NCBI GenBank assembly: GCA_938014945.1
Contig: CALLQH010000285.1
Span: 1-17,890, forward strand
Direction: 5' to 3'
From: an uncultured bacterium
GTDB lineage: Bacteria; Pseudomonadota; Alphaproteobacteria; SP197
DNA length: 17,890 nt
Below are positions 14,383 through 17,890 of the stretch, piece by piece. How positions within the stretch are numbered: the stretch's first letter is position 1; every line of letters begins with the position of its first letter. The position numbers and the translations under genes are program-made. A model generated the notes under the pieces. The model did no database searches. It was not told the DNA's origin and saw only the letters and a list, made by a program, of their open reading frames with translations.

Positions 14383-15135
14383 ATGGCTGAACGCATCGCC
14401 AAGCGGCTGGCGCACGCCGGGGTCGCCTCGCGGCGCGCCGCCGAGAAGCTGATTCTGGAGGGCCGCGTCGAGGTCAACGGAGAGACGCTCACCACACCCG
14501 CCGTGACGGTGGAGGACAGCGATGTCGTCACGGTCGACGGCGAGCGCATCGGCGAGAAACCCGCCCTGCGCCTGTGGCGGCTCTACAAGCCGGTCGGCGT
14601 CGTGGTGACGCGCAAGGACGAACTGGGCCGCCCCACCGTCTTCGACATGCTGCCGCCCAAGACGCCGCATCTGGTCGCCGTGGGCCGCCTCGACATCACC
14701 TCGGAAGGCCTGCTGCTGCTGACCAACGACGGCGAGCTTGCACGTTTCCTGGAGCTTCCCGCGACCGGCTGGGCGCGCCGCTACCGCGTGCGCGTCTGGG
14801 GCACGCCGACCCAGGAGATGCTGGATACCCTGAAGAAGGGCATGACGGTCGACGGCGTGCGCTACGGCTCCATCGAGGCTGTGATCGATAACCTGCAGGG
14901 CGCCAACGCCTGGCTCACGGTCACCCTGCGCGAGGGCAAGAACCGCGAGATCCGCCGTGTCATGGAGGCGCTGGGCCTGCGCGTGAACCGCCTGATCCGC
15001 ACCAGCTACGGCCCCTTCGCCCTGGGCGGCCTGCCCGAGGGCGCCTTCGAGGAAATCCCGACCAAGGTGGTGAAGGAGCAGCTCGGCTCCAAGTGGAACG
15101 CACGGATCGATGCGCCTCGTCGCCGGACGCCATAG
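14383..15135 (+). CDS. rluB: 23S rRNA pseudouridine synthase, RsuA/RluB family
   Basis: This enzyme isomerises a uridine of rRNA to pseudouridine (U2605 of 23S rRNA for RluB; RsuA/RluE/RluF are related). The protein is 250 residues. An N-terminal S4 RNA-binding domain (ERIAKRLAHAGVASRRAAEK, then GRVEVNGE) ends near residue 60. The catalytic domain has the linker RLYKPVGVVVTRKDELGRPT, the motif II block GRLDITSEGLLLLTNDG with catalytic D104, and the C-terminal REGKNREIRRVMEALG. ATG 14383 follows AGGAA by about 10 nt, 23 nt after the preceding stop. Its 3' end overlaps rsmD by 26 nt, so the two rRNA-modification genes are coupled. The exact target uridine within the family is inferred from likeness. 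Confidence 0.9.
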   Translation: MAERIAKRLAHAGVASRRAAEKLILEGRVEVNGETLTTPAVTVEDSDVVTVDGERIGEKPALRLWRLYKPVGVVVTRKDELGRPTVFDMLPPKTPHLVAVGRLDITSEGLLLLTNDGELARFLELPATGWARRYRVRVWGTPTQEMLDTLKKGMTVDGVRYGSIEAVIDNLQGANAWLTVTLREGKNREIRRVMEALGLRVNRLIRTSYGPFALGGLPEGAFEEIPTKVVKEQLGSKWNARIDAPRRRTP

Positions 15136-15670
15136 GGGCCGCCGCCTCGTCGCTCCGCCGGGGCACGGCACGCGCCCGACCAGCGACCGCGTGCGCGAGG
15201 CGCTGTTCAACCTGCTCGCCCACAGCCTGGACTGGCGCGGCCTGGCCGAGGCCCATGTCGCCGATATCTTCTGCGGCACCGGTGCGGTGGGCCTAGAGGC
15301 GCTTTCGCGCGGCGCGGCCTTCGCGACCCTCGTCGACAACGACCCTGCGGCGATCGCCGCCGCCCGGGCGAACATCGAGACCCTGGGCGAAGGCCGCCGC
15401 ACCAGCGTGCTGAGGAACGACGCCACCGGTCGCCTGCCGCGCCCTGCAAGGCCCGTCGATCTGGTCTACCTCGACCCGCCCTACCGCGAGGAGGTCGCGC
15501 CCGGCGTCATCGCCCGCCTGCGCGACGGCGGCTGGCTGGCGCCCGGCGCGCTCTGCGTCGTGGAGCTGCACCGGCGTTCGCCCTTCGAAGTGCCGGCAGG
15601 CTTCGAGGTGGCCGACGACCGCACGTATGGCGACACCCGCCTGCTCTTCCTGCGCGAGACCGACGGCTAG
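15110..15670 (+). CDS. rsmD: 16S rRNA (guanine(966)-N2)-methyltransferase
   Basis: RsmD transfers a methyl group from SAM to N2 of G966 in 16S rRNA on the 30S particle. The protein is 186 residues, normal length. It starts MRLVAGRHRGRRLVAPPG, then RPTSDRVREALFNLL, a near-invariant RsmD opening. SAM-binding motif I is ADIFCGTGAVGLEALSRGA (52-69). VDNDPAAIAAARANIE follows, and the N6/N2-type catalytic motif DPPY is at 122-125 (LVYLDPPYREE). The tail TYGDTRLLFLRE is also typical. The start at 15110 lies within rluB (26-nt overlap), supported by the exact family N-terminus. Its TAG stop (15668-15670) overlaps the convergent stop of the next gene. Confidence 0.95.
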   Translation: MRLVAGRHRGRRLVAPPGHGTRPTSDRVREALFNLLAHSLDWRGLAEAHVADIFCGTGAVGLEALSRGAAFATLVDNDPAAIAAARANIETLGEGRRTSVLRNDATGRLPRPARPVDLVYLDPPYREEVAPGVIARLRDGGWLAPGALCVVELHRRSPFEVPAGFEVADDRTYGDTRLLFLRETDG

Positions 15671-16452
15671 AGCATGCCGGCGATGTCGCTTCGCATCGCC
15701 TCGATGTTGCTCCGCACCCGACGCCGATAGGCGATCACCGCATCGCGGTCGACCTCGAAGAGATCGCGCTGCGGCCAGGTGCGCCCGAAGATGTCGGTCA
15801 GCATGGCGTCGAACTTGCCCGAAGAGAGGTCCGGCCGGTGGCCGACATCGTGCTGCTCGACATAGGCGACACGCTCTGCGCTGCACAGGGCGCAGAGCAG
15901 CGGATGCAGGCGGGGCGAAAAGACGTAGCGGTAGGACTGGATCTCCTGGATCAGCCAGTCGAGCCCGCGCCGCTTGGTGAGAAGATCACCTTCCAGTTTC
16001 AGCATGCGGTCCTTGGTCGGGCGCACGAGGGGGAAGGCATCGATCAGCCAGTCGCCCAGATGGCTCGCCCGGGCATCGGCGCCGCAGAAATCCAGATCGT
16101 CGCGGTAGCGGGCATACCAGTGGTCGAGGCCGCCGATCAGGCTGGCCAGGCGTTCGCGGTCGTAGAGTGGGCGGTACTGGGTGCCGAAGATGCCGATGCT
16201 GCGGCGGCTGCGGGCCATCAGGCCGGTCAGCGCATCGTGGAGCGAGCGCACCATCTCCGGATTGAGGCTGTTGCCGATGCCCAGCACGACAAGGTCCCAG
16301 TCCTGCCGCTCGGGCGGCGTCCAGGGCCAGATCGGATGGAAGGTCGTCTCCGCATCGGGCGGCAGCACGGCGTTGATGAGGTGGAAACCCAGCCGGTCGC
16401 CGAAGTTGCGGACATGGCAATAGGAGAGGACAAGAACGCGCGGCCCGGCCAT
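15667..16452 (-). CDS. Polysaccharide pyruvyl transferase-like protein
   Basis: The predicted protein is 261 residues. The opening VLVLSYCHVRNFGDRLGFHLI recalls the GNxGD nucleotide-binding start of the polysaccharide pyruvyl transferase (PS_pyruv_trans) family. LVVLGIGNSLNPEMV and RSIGIFGTQYRP fit the central strands. YVFSPRLHPLLCALCSAERVAYVEQ (S179, R181, H183) matches the family SxRLHxxxxA block. These enzymes transfer pyruvate from PEP to a sugar in surface polysaccharides, or are GT-B-like proteins of unknown role. ATG 16452 lies 7 nt after the mutL stop on the same strand, so it is probably co-transcribed with mutL. No strong Shine-Dalgarno is present. A frame extension 14 codons upstream would overlap mutL and adds nothing recognisable. 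The family call is moderate; no other polysaccharide gene is adjacent. Confidence 0.6.
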   Translation of the reverse strand: MAGPRVLVLSYCHVRNFGDRLGFHLINAVLPPDAETTFHPIWPWTPPERQDWDLVVLGIGNSLNPEMVRSLHDALTGLMARSRRSIGIFGTQYRPLYDRERLASLIGGLDHWYARYRDDLDFCGADARASHLGDWLIDAFPLVRPTKDRMLKLEGDLLTKRRGLDWLIQEIQSYRYVFSPRLHPLLCALCSAERVAYVEQHDVGHRPDLSSGKFDAMLTDIFGRTWPQRDLFEVDRDAVIAYRRRVRSNIEAMRSDIAGML

Positions 16453-16459
16453 GGCTGGG

Positions 16460-17890
16460 TCAGCGGCGCCCGAACAGCCGCTCGATGTCGGCAAGTTTCA
16501 GTTCGACATAGGTCGGGCGCCCGTGGTTGCACTGGCCGGAGTTGGGCGTCGCCTCCATCTCGCGCAGCAGGGCGTTCATCTCCGCCGTGTTGAGGCGGCG
16601 CCCGGCACGCACGCTGCCGTGGCAGGCCATGGTGCCGCAGACATCGGCGAGCTTGTCCTTGAGCGAGAGCGCCTCGTCGAACTCCGCCAGTTCGTCGGCA
16701 AGGTCCTGGACCAGGCCGCGAATGTCGGATTCGCCGAGCAGGGCCGGCACCTCGCGCACCACCACCGCGCCGGGACCGAAACGCTCCAGCGCCAGGCCCA
16801 GTTCGGCCAGTTCATGGGCGCGGTCGGCGAGGCGGTCGGCGGCGTCCTCGGAGAGCTCCACCACCTCCGGCAGCAGCAGGAGCTGGCGGCCGACGGCGCG
16901 GTCGGCTAGCTGGGCCTTCATGCGCTCGTAGACCAGCCGCTCGTGGGCGGCGTGCTGGTCGACGATGACGATGCCGTCGCCGGTCTGGGCGACGATGTAG
17001 GTCTCATGCACCTGACCGCGCGCCGCACCCAGGGGGAAGGACTGGGGCTGTTCCCCCGCGCTGTCGGGCGCCGCGGCATCGACCCGTCCGGCAGGCGCGA
17101 AATCGGTGTGCTGGCGCGGCGGGCTGGCATCGAAGGGCGCCTGATAGGCCGCCGCGGCCTCGGCCATGCCGCGCGTCATAGTGGGCCGGTGCTCGGCAAA
17201 GAGATGCGGTGCGGGCGCCTCCATGGGGCGGATCTTGGAGAGTGTGTCTTCCGCCACCGTCGAGGAGGCGCGGTGCCCCGCGTCGGAGAGCGCCTGGCGC
17301 AGCGCCGAGACGATGAGGCCGCGCACGAGCTGGTTGTCGCGGAAACGCACCTCCGCCTTGGCCGGGTGGACGTTGACGTCGACCAGGCGCGGCGGCAGTT
17401 CGAGGAACAGCGCGACCATGGGGTGGCGGTTCGAGGCGAGCACGTCCTGATAGGCACCGCGCACGGCGCCGAGCAGCAGGCGGTCCTTCACCGGGCGGCC
17501 GTTGACGAAGAGGTACTGGCCCTGGTTGGTCGGCCGGTTGAGGGTGGGCAGACCCGTGTGGCCGGTGAGCAGAACCTCCTCGCGCAGGGCCTCGACCGGG
17601 ACGGCGTTGTCCTGGAAGGCGCGGCCCATGACCGCGCCCAGGCGGCGCAGGCGGGCATCGAAGAGGTCGCCGGCCTGGGCCTCGTAGGAAAGGCTCGCGC
17701 GGCCCTCCAGCGACAGGGAGAAGGCGACCTCCGGGTGCGCCATGGCCAGCCGCTTCAGCATCTCGGAGACCGCGCCGTTTTCGGCCCGCTCGCTTTTCAG
17801 GAACTTCAGGCGCGCCGGGGTGGCAAAGAAGAGATCGGCGACCTCCACCGTCGTGCCCTGGCCGCGCGCGGCCGGTTCCGGGCCGGAGAC
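16460..17890 (-). CDS. mutL: DNA mismatch repair protein MutL, C-terminal part (start beyond window)
   Basis: MutL links mismatch recognition by MutS to strand incision. The frame is open to the window edge, giving 476 residues. The first visible residues end with GTTVEVADLFFATPARLKFLK, the GTxV motif of the GHKL ATPase, so roughly the first 130 residues (ATP-binding motifs) lie outside. The transducer domain shows QYLFVNGRPVKDRLL and PPRLVDVNVHPAKAEVRF. A Pro/Ala-rich linker follows. The C-terminal domain carries DQHAAHERLVYE, an exact match to the DQHA(X)2E(X)4E endonuclease metal site. ACHGSVRAGRRL and GQCNHGRPTYVEL (usually CPHGRP) also belong to that domain. It is therefore a nicking-type MutL, as expected where MutH is absent. 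The protein ends in ERLFGRR, and a pyruvyl transferase-like gene follows after 7 nt. Confidence 0.95.
   Translation of the reverse strand, partial: VSGPEPAARGQGTTVEVADLFFATPARLKFLKSERAENGAVSEMLKRLAMAHPEVAFSLSLEGRASLSYEAQAGDLFDARLRRLGAVMGRAFQDNAVPVEALREEVLLTGHTGLPTLNRPTNQGQYLFVNGRPVKDRLLLGAVRGAYQDVLASNRHPMVALFLELPPRLVDVNVHPAKAEVRFRDNQLVRGLIVSALRQALSDAGHRASSTVAEDTLSKIRPMEAPAPHLFAEHRPTMTRGMAEAAAAYQAPFDASPPRQHTDFAPAGRVDAAAPDSAGEQPQSFPLGAARGQVHETYIVAQTGDGIVIVDQHAAHERLVYERMKAQLADRAVGRQLLLLPEVVELSEDAADRLADRAHELAELGLALERFGPGAVVVREVPALLGESDIRGLVQDLADELAEFDEALSLKDKLADVCGTMACHGSVRAGRRLNTAEMNALLREMEATPNSGQCNHGRPTYVELKLADIERLFGRR

Overview
The window is very GC-rich, gene-dense DNA. Its house-keeping genes read as alphaproteobacterial, probably Rhodospirillales-like. 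The reasons are the lipid A/Kdo gene run, an endonuclease-type MutL ending in the variant CNHGRP motif, and the tadA, rluB, rsmD, mutL neighbourhood. The exact genus cannot be read from the sequence. No RNA gene, IS element, CRISPR array, integrase or attachment site is visible. No gene-free stretch exceeds about 250 bp.

Region 1 (1-4050, + strand) is an outer-membrane glycolipid operon. It holds the 3' part of an MsbA-like lipid A flippase, waaA (Kdo transferase), lpxK (lipid A 4'-kinase) and an LpxL/HtrB-like late acyltransferase. The genes are tightly packed: waaA/lpxK overlap by 14 nt and lpxK/lpxL share GTGA. Region 2 (4057-6880) holds xseA (exonuclease VII large subunit, - strand) convergent with the lipid A operon, and purD (purine biosynthesis, + strand) divergent from xseA.

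Region 3 (6881-13091) is an accessory block of four - strand genes, all for exported proteins. They are two tandem paralogous secreted proteins (7041-8252 and 8503-9675), a large outer-membrane protein that looks like three beta-barrels in one chain (9844-12327), and a small periplasmic protein with 25 uninterrupted Gly-Gln dipeptides (12521-12979). Three of the four carry Gly/Gln-rich repeat linkers. The same three genes each have an FNR/FixK-type palindrome (TTG[A/C]-N6-TCAA, read on the + strand) upstream. I infer a co-regulated cell-surface system, possibly responding to low oxygen or nitric oxide. I know no described system with this composition, and this is the part most worth following up.

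Region 4 (13092-17890) returns to house-keeping. It holds tadA (tRNA-A34 deaminase, - strand), a class-I glutamine amidotransferase-like hydrolase of the PuuD/C26 type, rluB-type pseudouridine synthase and rsmD (all + strand), and then on the - strand mutL (5' end beyond the window) followed 7 nt later by a polysaccharide pyruvyl transferase-like gene. rsmD and the latter converge and share a CTAG at their stops.

The two ends (lipid A assembly; translation and mismatch-repair genes) are ordinary. The middle block may be a recent or mobile addition between purD and tadA, but no mobility gene supports that directly.
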